A stretch of DNA of 64,000 nt from Nitrosospira sp. Nsp2 (GCF_003050965.1 NZ_QAOU01000005.1:1-64000), one strand, 5' to 3'; numbered from the stretch's first letter, positions 37,105-47,391 are shown. Notes: generated by a model not told the origin, from the sequence alone. A program made the numbers and translations.

Positions 37105-37869
37105 ATGGAAAAAGGTCTAGGCTTCTCGAATTTCATCACGCAGCTCGATGGCGTAGGCATGAGCGTACTCCTGCTGCTGCTTATGCTTTCGGTGGCGAGC
37201 TGGTACCTCATCCTGACAAAGAGTATTTCGAATTTTCTCGCCGGGCGGCGTGCCGATGCATTTCTCAAACGCTTCTGGAGCGCCGGTTCTTTGCAGGAGG
37301 TCAACTCGACACTGAATGATGGCTCGCGCGATAACGCATTTGCCCAACTTGCACACCTTGCGATGGATGCAGCCGCCGATTCCGAAAAACACGGTTTGCA
37401 GAAGCTGGCGGCAGGAGGCGGAGCGGGGGAATTTATAACCCGCGTATTGCGCAATGGACTCGATCAGGAGGCAACTCGCGTGGAAAACGGCCTGACACTG
37501 ATCGCTTCGGCGGGGTCGGCCGCTCCTTATATCGGCTTGTTTGGTACTGTGTGGGGGATTTATCACGCCCTGATACAAATTGGACTATCCGGTCAGGGTA
37601 CCTTGGATAAAGTGGCTGGTCCGGTGGGTGAAGCATTGATTATGACTGCGCTGGGGCTGGCTGTAGCGATTCCGGCCGTGCTGGCTTACAACACCTTCGT
37701 GCGGCGCAATCGCATCTGGCTGGCACGTCTGGATGCCTTCGCTCACGACCTCTTCGTACTCATTACGGTGGGAGCAAAAACCAATAGCTCTGCTGGCGAC
37801 GAACGTCAGCTACGCGTTGTTGCGCCTGTCGTTGCGCCCGCAGTTGTGCCCGGTGAAAGGAGGTTGTAA
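37105..37869 (+). CDS. exbB: ExbB/TolQ proton channel protein
   Basis: ExbB forms the pentameric inner-membrane stator of the TonB motor. The 254-residue product has a first transmembrane helix at about 15-38, a large cytoplasmic loop, and two further helices with the MotA/TolQ/ExbB signature ASAGSAAPYIGLFGTVWGIYHAL and GEALIMTALGLAVAIPAVLAYN. Start ATG 37105 has AAGGAGA eight bases upstream; an upstream in-frame ATG at 37039 lies inside tonB and is rejected. The stop overlaps the exbD ATG (TAATG). Confidence 0.95.
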   Translation: MEKGLGFSNFITQLDGVGMSVLLLLLMLSVASWYLILTKSISNFLAGRRADAFLKRFWSAGSLQEVNSTLNDGSRDNAFAQLAHLAMDAAADSEKHGLQKLAAGGGAGEFITRVLRNGLDQEATRVENGLTLIASAGSAAPYIGLFGTVWGIYHALIQIGLSGQGTLDKVAGPVGEALIMTALGLAVAIPAVLAYNTFVRRNRIWLARLDAFAHDLFVLITVGAKTNSSAGDERQLRVVAPVVAPAVVPGERRL

Positions 37870-38288
37870 TGGCATTTGGCACGATGAATAGTGGTAACAG
37901 ACCGCCACCGTTGTCCGAAATCAACGTGGTGCCGCTGGTGGATGTGATGCTCGTATTGCTCGTGATCTTCATCATCACCGCGCCGTTGCTGACACATTCG
38001 GTTAAGGTGGATCTACCCAAAGCGTCGAGCAATCCAAATATCACTCAACCGGATCATATCGAATTTGCTCTTCGTGAGGACTCGACCCTTTACTGGAATG
38101 GCGAGCCGGTTACAATGGACCAGGTGGCCCCGCGGTTTGCCGCGACGGCCAAGGAGAACCCCAACATCGAGTTGCATATTAGGGCTGACCGGCATGTGCA
38201 TTACGAGCATGTGGCACGTGTGATGTCCATCGCGGCAAAAGCCGGACTCGTCCGAATCGGGTTTGTTACCGATCCGTCAAAACCATAG
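37869..38288 (+). CDS. exbD: ExbD/TolR biopolymer transport protein
   Basis: ExbD completes the TonB motor. The 139-residue protein has one N-terminal transmembrane helix with the essential aspartate in PLVDVMLVLLVIFIITAPL and a periplasmic TolR-type domain. It overlaps exbB by one base at TAATG, so the pair is coupled. Confidence 0.95.
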   Translation: MAFGTMNSGNRPPPLSEINVVPLVDVMLVLLVIFIITAPLLTHSVKVDLPKASSNPNITQPDHIEFALREDSTLYWNGEPVTMDQVAPRFAATAKENPNIELHIRADRHVHYEHVARVMSIAAKAGLVRIGFVTDPSKP

Positions 38289-38394
38289 GACCCATGTCAC
38301 CATATAGCCGGAACACGATGTCGGCAGCTGAAAATTTAAATACTGCGATCCGGTCCCACGAATGGGATAGGAATATGTCCGGGGACTCGCACGT

Positions 38395-38916
38395 ATGGCT
38401 ACCCTAGGTCGTCCCCCTGTCTGGCAGCGTTTCCTCGTGCATGGTTCCATAGTAGCCGCGGCGGTGAGCCTCGGGTTAATCTCATGGTTCATCGCGAAAC
38501 CCCTGAGCACCCGGCTACACGAAACTGAACCGGGGCAACGCATCACGGTTACCGCTACGCCAAACATTGATATCAGTCTTGACGCCGATAGCAGCGTTAC
38601 CGTCAGCAATACCGATCCCCCTCGTATCGAGCTATTGCGCGGCAATGCTTATTTCGATGTACGGGGCGAGGGGCCCGGAAAATTGCAACTCAAAGTGGGC
38701 ACCACTTACATAAGGGATACCGGGACTCGTTTCAGTGTCAGCAAAACCCCTGCCGGGGGCAGCATTGCCGTAGCCAGCGGTCAAGTGGAGGTTCAGGTCG
38801 AGATGGGAACGTACCTGATTGGAGCCCATGAAACGGCCAATTTTGATGGCGTAAGGGTCACCGGTCAGAGAATAATCCCGGACTCAGCCATCGCGCCGTG
38901 GCGGCGGGGTGTATAG
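38395..38916 (+). CDS. FecR-like membrane protein, short form
   Basis: This 173-residue protein has a transmembrane helix at about 17-35 followed by a periplasmic FecR-type domain (ITVTATPNIDISLDADSSVTV, RIELLRGNAYFDVRGEG, RDTGTRFSVSK, IAVASGQVEV). FecR proteins sense ferric-siderophore uptake and control a sigma factor. Here the N-terminal cytoplasmic anti-sigma part and the C-terminal secretin/STN-interacting part are missing, and no FecI lies beside it. A 37-codon frame at 38294-38405 overlaps its start and might supply a separate N-terminal piece. It is probably co-transcribed with exbBD. Confidence 0.7.
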   Translation: MATLGRPPVWQRFLVHGSIVAAAVSLGLISWFIAKPLSTRLHETEPGQRITVTATPNIDISLDADSSVTVSNTDPPRIELLRGNAYFDVRGEGPGKLQLKVGTTYIRDTGTRFSVSKTPAGGSIAVASGQVEVQVEMGTYLIGAHETANFDGVRVTGQRIIPDSAIAPWRRGV

Positions 38917-39052
38917 ATTCCCTTAACTGCAAGCGCCGAACTACCTGGGCCTCGGGGGCCTTCGCGTGATCTGAAACCAAACAATCTGAGGGCGACTTAA
39001 AGCAAAAGCTTTATTTGTTACTTAACGCGTAAGGCTCGAAACGGTCTCTTGC

Positions 39053-39754
39053 ATGAAACCCGTTGCCATCTTCAGACATTTTCCGACGGAAGGTCCGGGT
39101 TACTTCGCCGCATTTCTTGATTCCCATTCTATCCCCTGGCAGCTCGTCAGAATCGACGCCAACGAAACCGTTCCCTCAAGCCCCAACCGCTTTAGCGGGC
39201 TCGTATTCATGGGTGGACCGATGAGCGTCAATGATGACCTTTCGTGGATTGCGCCAGCGCTTGCTCTAATTGAGCAAGCAGTAGCGAATAATGTCCCCGT
39301 GCTGGGCCATTGCCTTGGTGGGCAATTGATGTCGAAAGCCCTCCGCGGAGAGGTGCATCAAAGCCCGGTCAAGGAAATCGGCTGGGGTGAGGTACGCGTC
39401 GCGGACAACGCCGCCGCACGCGAATGGTTCGGCGAGGTGACGGGGTTCGAGGCATTCCACTGGCACGGGGAAGCATTTACCATTCCGGCGGGCGCCGCCC
39501 TTCTTCTTTCCAGCCCCTGCTGTGAAAATCAGGCATTCGCGCTCGACAGGCACCTTGCGCTTCAATGCCATGTCGAGATGACTGAAGAAATGGTAAAAAC
39601 CTGGTGTCAGACAGGGGCGGCGGAAATCGCCACCAGCAATATTCCATCAGTGCAATCGCCGGAGGCAATTCAGAGAAACCTGATCGAGCGAGTAAACCGA
39701 TTGAATAACGTGGCGCGGAGCTTATACGAGCGATGGATCTCGGGTTTGGCTTAA
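39053..39754 (+). CDS. Class I glutamine amidotransferase
   Basis: The 233-residue protein is a stand-alone class I amidotransferase (GuaA-like). The catalytic triad is Cys87 in GHCLGGQLM and His173/Glu175 in CHVEMTEE, with an oxyanion strand FMGGPMSVND. Such proteins are annotated as GMP-synthase-like; the substrate is usually unknown. It stands alone, convergent with yajQ. Confidence 0.85.
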   Translation: MKPVAIFRHFPTEGPGYFAAFLDSHSIPWQLVRIDANETVPSSPNRFSGLVFMGGPMSVNDDLSWIAPALALIEQAVANNVPVLGHCLGGQLMSKALRGEVHQSPVKEIGWGEVRVADNAAAREWFGEVTGFEAFHWHGEAFTIPAGAALLLSSPCCENQAFALDRHLALQCHVEMTEEMVKTWCQTGAAEIATSNIPSVQSPEAIQRNLIERVNRLNNVARSLYERWISGLA

Positions 39755-39778
39755 AGTATTACCGACAGGTTGGTCCAG

Positions 39779-40264
39779 TTACTCACGAAAATTCTGGAAC
39801 TGAAGCGGATATTCGGATATAGATTTCTTGACCAGCTGTATCGCTTCCTGCAGCGTGTCGCGCTTTGCCCCTGAAATACGCACTGTCTCGCCCTGGATGC
39901 TGCCCTGAACCTTGAGCTTGCTATCCTTGACGAGTCTGATTATTTTTTTCGCCAGTTCGCTTTCCACCCCGGTTTTGACCGTAACCTGCTGTTTGACTTT
40001 ATTACCGCTGATTTTCTCCGACTCCCCCTTCTCCAGGCAACGCACATCGACATTGCGCTTCGCCAGCTTCGCCATCAGAATGTCAAGCACCTGGTCCAGC
40101 TTGAATTCATCATCTGCAAAAATGGTGAGCGCATAGTCTGCCTGTTCCACACGAGCGTCTGAACCTTTAAAGTCGAACCGTGTTCCCACCTCTTTGTTTA
40201 CCTGATCAACCGCGTTTCTGACTTCCTGTTTATCGACTTCGGAAACGATATCGAACGATGGCAT
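39779..40264 (-). CDS. yajQ: YajQ-family nucleotide-binding protein
   Basis: YajQ (UPF0234) proteins bind nucleotides, including cyclic di-GMP in Xanthomonas, and tRNA. The 161-residue product has [29 protein letters not shown] and [24 protein letters not shown]. The start is placed at 40264, where GGGAG lies eight bases before the ATG and the protein begins MPSFD as in homologues; a TTG two codons upstream is rejected. Confidence 0.94.
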   Translation of the reverse strand: MPSFDIVSEVDKQEVRNAVDQVNKEVGTRFDFKGSDARVEQADYALTIFADDEFKLDQVLDILMAKLAKRNVDVRCLEKGESEKISGNKVKQQVTVKTGVESELAKKIIRLVKDSKLKVQGSIQGETVRISGAKRDTLQEAIQLVKKSISEYPLQFQNFRE

Positions 40265-40318
40265 GAGCAAGTCTCCCGGTAAATACTGACGTGGAGCAGG
40301 CGAAACGTTGATGGTGAA

Positions 40319-41560
40319 TCATCCGCGCTGATTCAAGGTTGCTGCAATACGCATCCGCAGCGCATTCAGCTTGATGAATCCAGCGGCATCAGCCTGATTG
40401 TACGCGCCCTTGTCTTCCTCAAAGGTCGCTATATTGGGATCAAACAACGAATCCGTCTCAGAGTCGCGTCCCACTACGATAACATTTCCTTTGTATAGCT
40501 TTACCCGTACCCAGCCATTGACGTGCACCTGGGACGCATCAATCATGGTTTGCATCATTCTGCGCTCGGGACTCCACCAATAACCATTGTAGATCAGCTC
40601 GGCATAGCGCGGCATCAGCTCATCCTTGAGATGGGCAACTTCGCGGTCGAGTGTAATCGATTCGATTGCACGATGAGTGCGCAGCATGATGGTCCCGCCA
40701 GGAGTCTCATAACAACCCCGGGATTTCATGCCTACGTAGCGGTTCTCGACCAGATCCAGGCGCCCGATGCCGTGCTTGCCCCCCAACTGATTGAGTTTCT
40801 CCAGTATCTGAGCTGGCGAGAGCTTTTGCCCGTTCAATGCGCTAATGTCGCCTTGCCTGAACTCCAGTTCAACGTATTCCGGCACGTCCGGCGCTTGTTC
40901 CGGCGACACGCTCCAACGCCACATCGATTCCTCGGGCTCCTGCGCGGGATCTTCCAGAATGCGGCCCTCATACGAGATGTGCAGCAGGTTTGCGTCCATG
41001 CTGTAGGGAGAGCCGCCCTTTTTTTTCATCTCGACTGGAATGCCATGCGCTTCAGCATACTTCAACAGCTTCTCACGGGAGGTAAGGTCCCATTCTCGCC
41101 ATGGCGCAATCACGCGAATATCAGGTTGCAACGCGTAATAGCCAAGTTCAAACCGCACCTGATCGTTGCCTTTTCCGGTCGCGCCATGAGAAACCGCGTC
41201 CGCGGCGGTTTCGCGAGCGATCTCGATCTGGCGCTTGGCTATCAGTGGCCGGGCAATACTGGTGCCGAGGAGATATTCGCCCTCGTATACGGTATTGGCT
41301 CTGAACATGGGAAAGACATAATCGCGGACGAATTCCTCACGCAGGTCCTCAATGAAGACCTCCTTCACACCCAGCCGTTCGGCCTTCGCCCGCGCGGGCT
41401 CAACCTCCTCGCCCTGACCAATATCCGCGGTAAACGTGACCACTTCACAGCGGTAGGTATCCTGCAGCCATTTGAGGATCACGGATGTATCCAGCCCGCC
41501 GGAGAATGCGAGCACCACTTTGTTTATTTCAGGCATATCGATGTTGGTTGTTATGTTCAT
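40319..41560 (-). CDS. argG: Argininosuccinate synthase
   Basis: ArgG joins citrulline and aspartate using ATP in arginine synthesis. The 413-residue protein has the P-loop [43 protein letters not shown] and the [21 protein letters not shown] region. It is slightly longer at the N-terminus than usual; a second Met at residue 9 is an alternative start. It lies 66 bases after argF on the same strand. Confidence 0.97.
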   Translation of the reverse strand: MNITTNIDMPEINKVVLAFSGGLDTSVILKWLQDTYRCEVVTFTADIGQGEEVEPARAKAERLGVKEVFIEDLREEFVRDYVFPMFRANTVYEGEYLLGTSIARPLIAKRQIEIARETAADAVSHGATGKGNDQVRFELGYYALQPDIRVIAPWREWDLTSREKLLKYAEAHGIPVEMKKKGGSPYSMDANLLHISYEGRILEDPAQEPEESMWRWSVSPEQAPDVPEYVELEFRQGDISALNGQKLSPAQILEKLNQLGGKHGIGRLDLVENRYVGMKSRGCYETPGGTIMLRTHRAIESITLDREVAHLKDELMPRYAELIYNGYWWSPERRMMQTMIDASQVHVNGWVRVKLYKGNVIVVGRDSETDSLFDPNIATFEEDKGAYNQADAAGFIKLNALRMRIAATLNQRG

Positions 41561-41626
41561 GCTTTGACTCGTTTACGGTAAAACCTGCTTCTCAGTTGGA
41601 TGCGTAAAACGCGTAATAACTCCGCG

Positions 41627-42553
41627 CTATTCGTGTTCCTTCAATCTTCCCAACAATAAATATTCGATTAATGCCTTTTGTGTATGCAGCCGGTTCTCCG
41701 CTTCTTCCCATACGACTGATTGCGGACCATCGATCACCTCAGCCGCAACCTCTTCGCCGCGATGCGCCGGAAGGCAGTGCATGAACAATGTATCCTGCTT
41801 GGCACAGGACATCATTTCCGCGTCTACCCGGAAATTGGCAAAATCTTTTTTCCGCTCCTCGGTTTCCGCTTCAAACCCCATGCTCGTCCAGACGTCGGTT
41901 GTCACCAGGTCGGCGTCCTTCACGGCATCGTGCGGATCAGCGAATTCCTCGTAGTGGCTCGTGCCGTAAAGTCCGGCGCGTTCCGGTTCAACTTCGTAAC
42001 CCGGAGGGGTCGACACGTGCACATTGAAATCGAAGACTTCTGCCGCCTGAAGCCAGGTGTTGCAGACGTTATTTGAATCTCCGATCCACGCCACGGTCTT
42101 GCCTGAAATACGCCCACGTTGCTCAATGAAGGTAAAAATATCTCCCATGATCTGGCATGGGTGATATTCGTCGGTTAGTCCATTGATCACGGGAACCCTG
42201 GAATGAGTGGCAAAACGCCTGATGATCTCGTGCTCATAAGTGCGGATCATCACGATGTCCACCATGCGGGAAATAACGCGCGCCGCATCTTCCACAGGCT
42301 CGCCTCGTCCAAGTTGAGTGTCGCGGGTGGAAAGATAGATGGCGGCGCCGCCCAGCTGGTGCATGCCTGCTTCAAACGATAACCGGGTGCGGGTCGAGTG
42401 CTTGTCAAAAATCATCGCAAGCGTACGATCCTCCAGAGGCCAATAGCGGTGGTATTGCTTGAACTCATGCTTGATCCAGCGCGTTCGCTCAAACAGATAT
42501 TCGTATTCCTCTCGGGAAAAATCGTTGAACTGCAAAAAGTGCTTGATCTGCAT
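41627..42553 (-). CDS. argF: Ornithine carbamoyltransferase
   Basis: ArgF makes citrulline from ornithine and carbamoyl phosphate. The 308-residue protein has the carbamoyl-phosphate loop STRTR (53-57), HPCQIMGD and HCLPAHRGEE. The start MQIKHFLQFNDFS at 42553 is chosen because AAGG lies just upstream and homologues begin there; the longer frame begins at a TTG inside the argD stop. It lies between argD and argG, all on the minus strand, a compact arginine block. Confidence 0.96.
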   Translation of the reverse strand: MQIKHFLQFNDFSREEYEYLFERTRWIKHEFKQYHRYWPLEDRTLAMIFDKHSTRTRLSFEAGMHQLGGAAIYLSTRDTQLGRGEPVEDAARVISRMVDIVMIRTYEHEIIRRFATHSRVPVINGLTDEYHPCQIMGDIFTFIEQRGRISGKTVAWIGDSNNVCNTWLQAAEVFDFNVHVSTPPGYEVEPERAGLYGTSHYEEFADPHDAVKDADLVTTDVWTSMGFEAETEERKKDFANFRVDAEMMSCAKQDTLFMHCLPAHRGEEVAAEVIDGPQSVVWEEAENRLHTQKALIEYLLLGRLKEHE

Positions 42554-42630
42554 AACGCCTTGGCCATGGATTGGATCAAAACTCGAAAACGTGACATCTT
42601 TACGGTTCACGTTTTCCGACTGAGAGTCAG

Positions 42631-43803
42631 TCAAGTCATCAAAAACTCCTTCACGATACCCGATAAAGTACTTACCACCAGTTCCGCTTCTGCCCTTTGA
42701 ATCACCAGCGGTGGCAACAGACGCACGACCTTGTCGGAAGTCACATTAATGAGGAGGCCTTTTTCCAATGCGTCTTTGACGAGTTCGACGCACGGTCTGG
42801 AAAGCTCAATGCCAATCATCAACCCTTGCCCACGAATTTCCCTGATCTCTGCAAGGCCCGTCAGTTGTGCTTTAAGCATGGCTCGCATGTAATCGCCCAT
42901 TAACAACGCATTTTCGAGCAACTGCTCTTCCTCGATCACTTCAAGCGTGGTGAGTGCGGCAGCACAAGCGAGTGGATTGCCGCCAAAAGTAGAAGCATGA
43001 TTGCCTGGTTTGAACACGCCCGCCGCCGTACCTTTCGCCAGACAGGCGCCTATAGGCATCCCGGAACCTAACCCTTTGGCAAGCGTAACCACGTCCGGCG
43101 CTATATCGCTGTGTTGAAAGGCAAACCATTTGCCGCTACGGCCGATTCCGCATTGCACCTCATCCAGCATCAGCAACCAACCGTTTTGATCGCAGAGATG
43201 GCGCAAACCTTGCAGATAGTTTGCTTGCGGGACGTTGACCCCGCCTTCTCCCTGATAAGGTTCGACCAGAATCGCCACAACATTCTTGTTGTGAACCGCC
43301 ACTTGCGACACTGCTTCCAGATCGTTGTAGGGAACGCGCGCGAACCCGGTGAGAAGCGGTTCGAAACCCGCTTGTACTTTGCGGTTTCCACTGGCAGTCA
43401 AGGTCGCCATGGTGCGACCATGAAAGGATCTCTCCATCACGATAATTGTCGGCAAATCTATATTTTTGCCATGTCCGTACAGCCGGGCCAGCTTAATAGC
43501 GGCTTCATTCGCTTCCGCTCCCGAATTACAGAAAAACGCGTTATCCATGCCCGACAATTGGGCGAGCCTGCTCGCTAACTGTTCCTGCTTCGCAATATGG
43601 TAAAGGTTGGAAGTATGGATGAGCGTGCCTGCTTGGCTGGAAATGGCCTTAACAAGTTTTGGGTGACAATGCCCGAGCCCGCACACGGCAACACCCGCCA
43701 GCGCGTCGAGATAACGCTTACCCTCTTGGTCCCAGAGCCAAACGCCTTCGCCTTTGGCAAAAGTAACGGGGAGACGCAGGTAGGTGTTCATTACATTGGA
43801 CAT
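42631..43803 (-). CDS. argD: Acetylornithine aminotransferase
   Basis: ArgD makes N-acetylornithine from its semialdehyde and can also act in lysine synthesis. The 390-residue class III aminotransferase shows FCNSGAEANEAAIKLAR, SFHGRT, MLDEVQCGIGRSGK (Asp214) and the PLP lysine Lys243 in VTLAKGLGSGMPIGA. It leads argD-argF-argG, which is transcribed after the decarboxylase gene. Confidence 0.95.
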   Translation of the reverse strand: MSNVMNTYLRLPVTFAKGEGVWLWDQEGKRYLDALAGVAVCGLGHCHPKLVKAISSQAGTLIHTSNLYHIAKQEQLASRLAQLSGMDNAFFCNSGAEANEAAIKLARLYGHGKNIDLPTIIVMERSFHGRTMATLTASGNRKVQAGFEPLLTGFARVPYNDLEAVSQVAVHNKNVVAILVEPYQGEGGVNVPQANYLQGLRHLCDQNGWLLMLDEVQCGIGRSGKWFAFQHSDIAPDVVTLAKGLGSGMPIGACLAKGTAAGVFKPGNHASTFGGNPLACAAALTTLEVIEEEQLLENALLMGDYMRAMLKAQLTGLAEIREIRGQGLMIGIELSRPCVELVKDALEKGLLINVTSDKVVRLLPPLVIQRAEAELVVSTLSGIVKEFLMT

Positions 43804-43838
43804 AAGGATTACCCTTGTTAGCCAGGGTCAGAAAGGGA

Positions 43839-43860
43839 CACGGCGGCATAAGCCGCCGTG
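43839..43860 (-). terminator. Hairpin between the decarboxylase gene and argD
   Basis: CACGGCGGC and GCCGCCGTG form a perfect nine-pair stem with an ATAA loop. On the minus strand it is followed by TCCCTTTCT, a weak U-rich stretch. It lies 40 bases after the decarboxylase stop and may separate it from the arg genes. Confidence 0.55.
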
Positions 43861-43900
43861 CGCCGATGAATGGTTGTGTTGTAAACTCTGGTATATTTAC

Positions 43901-45880
43901 TTATTTAACCAGCTTTTTCAAGCCTTTTTCCTCAGCGGCAGTCAGTAGTCGCAAGCATGGCAGGTAGCCGTCATAAACAATGCCATGTACTTCGACGCGC
44001 TTTTGCGAACGCAACATGCTTACGAGATATTGCACGACCTCGCTCGTAATGCTCTGTCCGGGCACCAGTACAGGAATACCCGGTGGATACGGCGTGATCT
44101 GATCCGCGCAAACCCTGCCATTCAGCTCATTGTTTATCCGCTCCTGTTCGTCCAGCAGCGGCATCTGTTCGCCCCCACAATAGAAAGCATCGCGCGGAAG
44201 ATACTTGAGATCAGTAAAGCCCGGGATCTGCGGAATCTGATAGAGGCGCCGGGGGGCTCGGCCTTCGCGCGCGATGCGCATCAATGCATCATAAAGACGC
44301 GAAACCTTGCTGCGGGTGGTGCCGATGGTAAGAAGCAGCGTAAGCGTATTGAAAGTGGATTTCTCTACCTGAATGTTATAGCGCTCGAACAATTCACGAA
44401 TCAGATCTTCTATGGTAAAGCCGCAGCGGGAGATGTCCACAGTAACCTTGGTGGAATCAAGCTGGATATTGTCCTGCTTTACTTCGTCCGGCAGCAGATC
44501 AGCAAGCTCCAGCACGCGAAATACCCCAGTGGAATTAATCTGCTCACGGACTTCCTTTGCCAGTTCCAGCGTGCGCGACAGAAGTTTGTACCCTTCCAGC
44601 ATTGCCTGTTTACGGGCGACATCGAGGCTGGCGATCATGCTGTACTGGGGGCTCGTCGACGTATGCATGTTGAAATTCTCACGAAACAGATGTTCGTTGA
44701 AGTCAGGGTCATTCACATGAATCATGCTCGACTGCGAAAAAGCCGACAGTACTTTATGCGTGCTTTGGGTAGCGTAATCGGCGCCCGCCTCGAGCGCAGT
44801 GGGGCGAAAGGCCGGGTGAAAGCGGGCGAAGCCGTACCAGGCTTCATCGATAATAACCTTGATGCCTTTTGCATGCGCCGCCTCAATGATGGGAGGAAGA
44901 TCATAACGCAAGCCGTCGTATGTGCAACTGGTGAGTATGAGTGCCTGCGCGTCCGGATTTTCCTCGATGGCGCGTAGCACCGTTTTTTTCGGCACCGGGC
45001 CGTAAACGCCGTATTTTTTGTTGACCGACGAGTCGAGATAGATTGGATGCGCACCGGATAGCACCACGCCGTGATGCACCGATTTATGGCAGTTGCGATC
45101 CAGCAGCAGCTTCTCGCCCGGTGCGAGCAGTGTCTGAAAAATGACCTTGTTCGCCGTCGAGGTGCCGTTAGTGGCGAAAAAGGTGCGGCGCGCCCCGAAT
45201 GCCTTAGCTGCAATCTTTTGGGCTTCGGCAATTACGCCTGAAGGTTCCATCAGGGAGTCGAGCATTGGCACCGAGACCGACAGGTCAGCCCTGAATATAT
45301 GCTCACCGATGAACTGGTAAAAATCGCTCGCCCAAGGACTGTCACGCAGCGAATCCCCCGACGAATGTCCCGGTGTGTGCCAGGCATCCTTTGCCATCAA
45401 TACGTAGTTTTTGAGCTGATCATAAAATGGCGTGCGTGCTTTTTCCTGAAGCTGGGCGTTGAGGATGCGGTAAATACCGCGATAATCGCGCTCTTCGCGA
45501 TAGAAATAGCCATCCACGGTTTCAGAAAAGAGCGCGTCCACCACTTCGTCTTCATTTTCCTGAGCAATTAATATGTAAATATCCAGTTCGGGACGAAAAC
45601 GAGTGATCTCCTGCACCAGCTTTAGTGCAGTCATCTGCAGATTGCGGGAACCCTTCTCGCCGTTTTTCAGGGTGTAGAGCGTGTCATCCACCAGCACCGA
45701 CTGAATGTCGCCGTCGTCCTGGATGGCCTGCAGCGCCTCCCGCGCCGTAGTGACGCCCGCAAAACTGATACCTAAGGGGTTCTCCAGAGATTTCGCGGCA
45801 GCATTCAACCCCCGGATCAGTTCCTTCAATATCAGCTTTTCATCATTGATGATCAGTATTCGGCTTATTGGTTTTCTCAT
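43901..45880 (-). CDS. Orn/Lys/Arg decarboxylase family protein
   Basis: This 659-residue fold-type I PLP decarboxylase has the family's N-terminal receiver-like wing domain (about 1-130: SRILIINDEKLILKELI), a catalytic domain with Asp345 (IIDEAWYGFARFHP) and PLP lysine Lys376 (QSTHKVLSAFSQ), and the C-terminal domain (ITPYPPGIPVLVPGQ). It is shorter than the inducible E. coli enzymes (711-756). It probably makes a polyamine (putrescine, cadaverine or agmatine). Substrate cannot be told from motifs; the arginine genes directly downstream favour ornithine or arginine. Confidence 0.9.
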   Translation of the reverse strand: MRKPISRILIINDEKLILKELIRGLNAAAKSLENPLGISFAGVTTAREALQAIQDDGDIQSVLVDDTLYTLKNGEKGSRNLQMTALKLVQEITRFRPELDIYILIAQENEDEVVDALFSETVDGYFYREERDYRGIYRILNAQLQEKARTPFYDQLKNYVLMAKDAWHTPGHSSGDSLRDSPWASDFYQFIGEHIFRADLSVSVPMLDSLMEPSGVIAEAQKIAAKAFGARRTFFATNGTSTANKVIFQTLLAPGEKLLLDRNCHKSVHHGVVLSGAHPIYLDSSVNKKYGVYGPVPKKTVLRAIEENPDAQALILTSCTYDGLRYDLPPIIEAAHAKGIKVIIDEAWYGFARFHPAFRPTALEAGADYATQSTHKVLSAFSQSSMIHVNDPDFNEHLFRENFNMHTSTSPQYSMIASLDVARKQAMLEGYKLLSRTLELAKEVREQINSTGVFRVLELADLLPDEVKQDNIQLDSTKVTVDISRCGFTIEDLIRELFERYNIQVEKSTFNTLTLLLTIGTTRSKVSRLYDALMRIAREGRAPRRLYQIPQIPGFTDLKYLPRDAFYCGGEQMPLLDEQERINNELNGRVCADQITPYPPGIPVLVPGQSITSEVVQYLVSMLRSQKRVEVHGIVYDGYLPCLRLLTAAEEKGLKKLVK

Positions 45881-45996
45881 GAAATAGTGCTTTTACGATG
45901 GAAGGCGCTTTATGCGCTAAAACAATCCTGATTGCAACAGCGAAAGACCCTGTTCCACCGAACGCAATCGAGGCTAAAACCGTCTATATTTGAGAC

Positions 45997-47391
45997 ATGA
46001 AACGGGTAACCGGTTTTTTGCGGCACAGCCTGGCAGCAATACTTCTGCTACCGGTGTCGGTTCTTGCTGCACCTGTCGTAGTACTGACCGTGAGCGGTCC
46101 TATTGCTCCTGCGAGCGCTGACTTTATCGAGCGGGGTATGCAGCATGCCACGGTTGAAGGTGCACCCCTAGTCGTAATGCAACTGGACACGCCCGGTGGA
46201 CTAGACACCTCAATGCGGCAGATTATACGCGCCATTCTTGCGTCGCCCGTGCCCGTAGCGGTTTTTGTGGCACCCAGCGGAGCTCGGGCTGCCAGTGCCG
46301 GAACATATATCCTGTATGCCAGCCACATCGCGGCGATGGCGCCGGGCACAAATCTGGGCGCTGCCACACCAATACAGATTGGAGGTATGCCGGAATCCCA
46401 GCCTGAGCCCGAGACCAAGCCAAAATCTGCACCGCGACCGGCTGAAACGCCATCGAACAACAGCAGCGACAGAAAAATATCGAAAGATGAGAAAACTCCT
46501 GCAAATAGTGCAATCTCGCGCAAAGCAATACATGATGCGGCAGCATATATTCGCGCCCTTGCACAAATGCGCGATCGGAACGCGGAGTGGGCGGAACTGG
46601 CAGTGAAAGAAGCTGTAAGCCTATCGGCGGCCGACGCGCTAAAACTTAAAGTCATCGATTATGTAGCCACTGATGTGGCAGATCTATTGAAACAGGTGCA
46701 TGGCAGGCGAGTGGACATACGTGGAGAAAAGATTATTCTTGATACAGCGTCTGCCGAGGTGCGCGTAGTAGAACCCGACTGGCGCACACGGTTCCTGGCG
46801 ATAATCACCGACCCGAGTGTGGCCTATGTGCTGATGCTTATAGGCATTTACGGATTATTTTTCGAATTTTCCAATCCCGGCTTTGTATTGCCCGGGGTCG
46901 CGGGCGGCATCTGTCTTCTGATCGCCATGTATGCGTTTCAGTTGTTGCCGGTAAGTTACGCCGGTCTTGCCTTAATCCTGCTAGGCATCGCGTTCATGGT
47001 GGCGGAGGCCTTTCTGCCAAGCTTCGGTACGCTCGGGATCGGCGGAATTGTTGCCTTCGTCGTGGGCTCCTTAATGCTGATCGACAGTGATATGCCCGGC
47101 TACGGCATTCCTTGGCTCCTGATTGCCTTGGTAGCCATGGTCAGTGTGCTATTCCTGGTTTTTGTCGTTGGCATGGCACTCAGGGCACGGCGGCGCCCGA
47201 TTGTCAGCGGCAGGGAGGAATTGATTGGAGCGGAAGGAGAAATTCTGGAGGATATCCTGGACGAGGGCATGATTCGTGTTCATGGTGAGCTCTGGAGCGC
47301 CCGTTCTGCGCAGCGTCTTTTCCGAGGGCAGAAGGTACGCGTAGTGGGAATGGAGGGATTGGTTTTAATCGTAACTTCGGCAGAGAAATAA
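45997..47391 (+). CDS. NfeD-family membrane-bound serine protease
   Basis: A 464-residue NfeD1b-type protein. It has a signal peptide (1-25), a ClpP-like protease domain with nucleophile Ser100 in RAASAGTYI and the DTPGGL loop, a Pro/Glu/Lys-rich insertion (about 128-165), about four to five transmembrane helices (265-400) and a C-terminal OB-fold NfeD domain ([21 protein letters not shown]). Archaeal members cleave the slipin partner. The slipin gene lies 16 bases downstream, so the pair works together. Confidence 0.92.
   Translation: MKRVTGFLRHSLAAILLLPVSVLAAPVVVLTVSGPIAPASADFIERGMQHATVEGAPLVVMQLDTPGGLDTSMRQIIRAILASPVPVAVFVAPSGARAASAGTYILYASHIAAMAPGTNLGAATPIQIGGMPESQPEPETKPKSAPRPAETPSNNSSDRKISKDEKTPANSAISRKAIHDAAAYIRALAQMRDRNAEWAELAVKEAVSLSAADALKLKVIDYVATDVADLLKQVHGRRVDIRGEKIILDTASAEVRVVEPDWRTRFLAIITDPSVAYVLMLIGIYGLFFEFSNPGFVLPGVAGGICLLIAMYAFQLLPVSYAGLALILLGIAFMVAEAFLPSFGTLGIGGIVAFVVGSLMLIDSDMPGYGIPWLLIALVAMVSVLFLVFVVGMALRARRRPIVSGREELIGAEGEILEDILDEGMIRVHGELWSARSAQRLFRGQKVRVVGMEGLVLIVTSAEK

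Noticed and set aside
40523-41581. A 352-codon open frame on the plus strand
   Set aside because: It is antisense to argG, which has all catalytic motifs; its sequence is unlike any family and rich in His and Arg.
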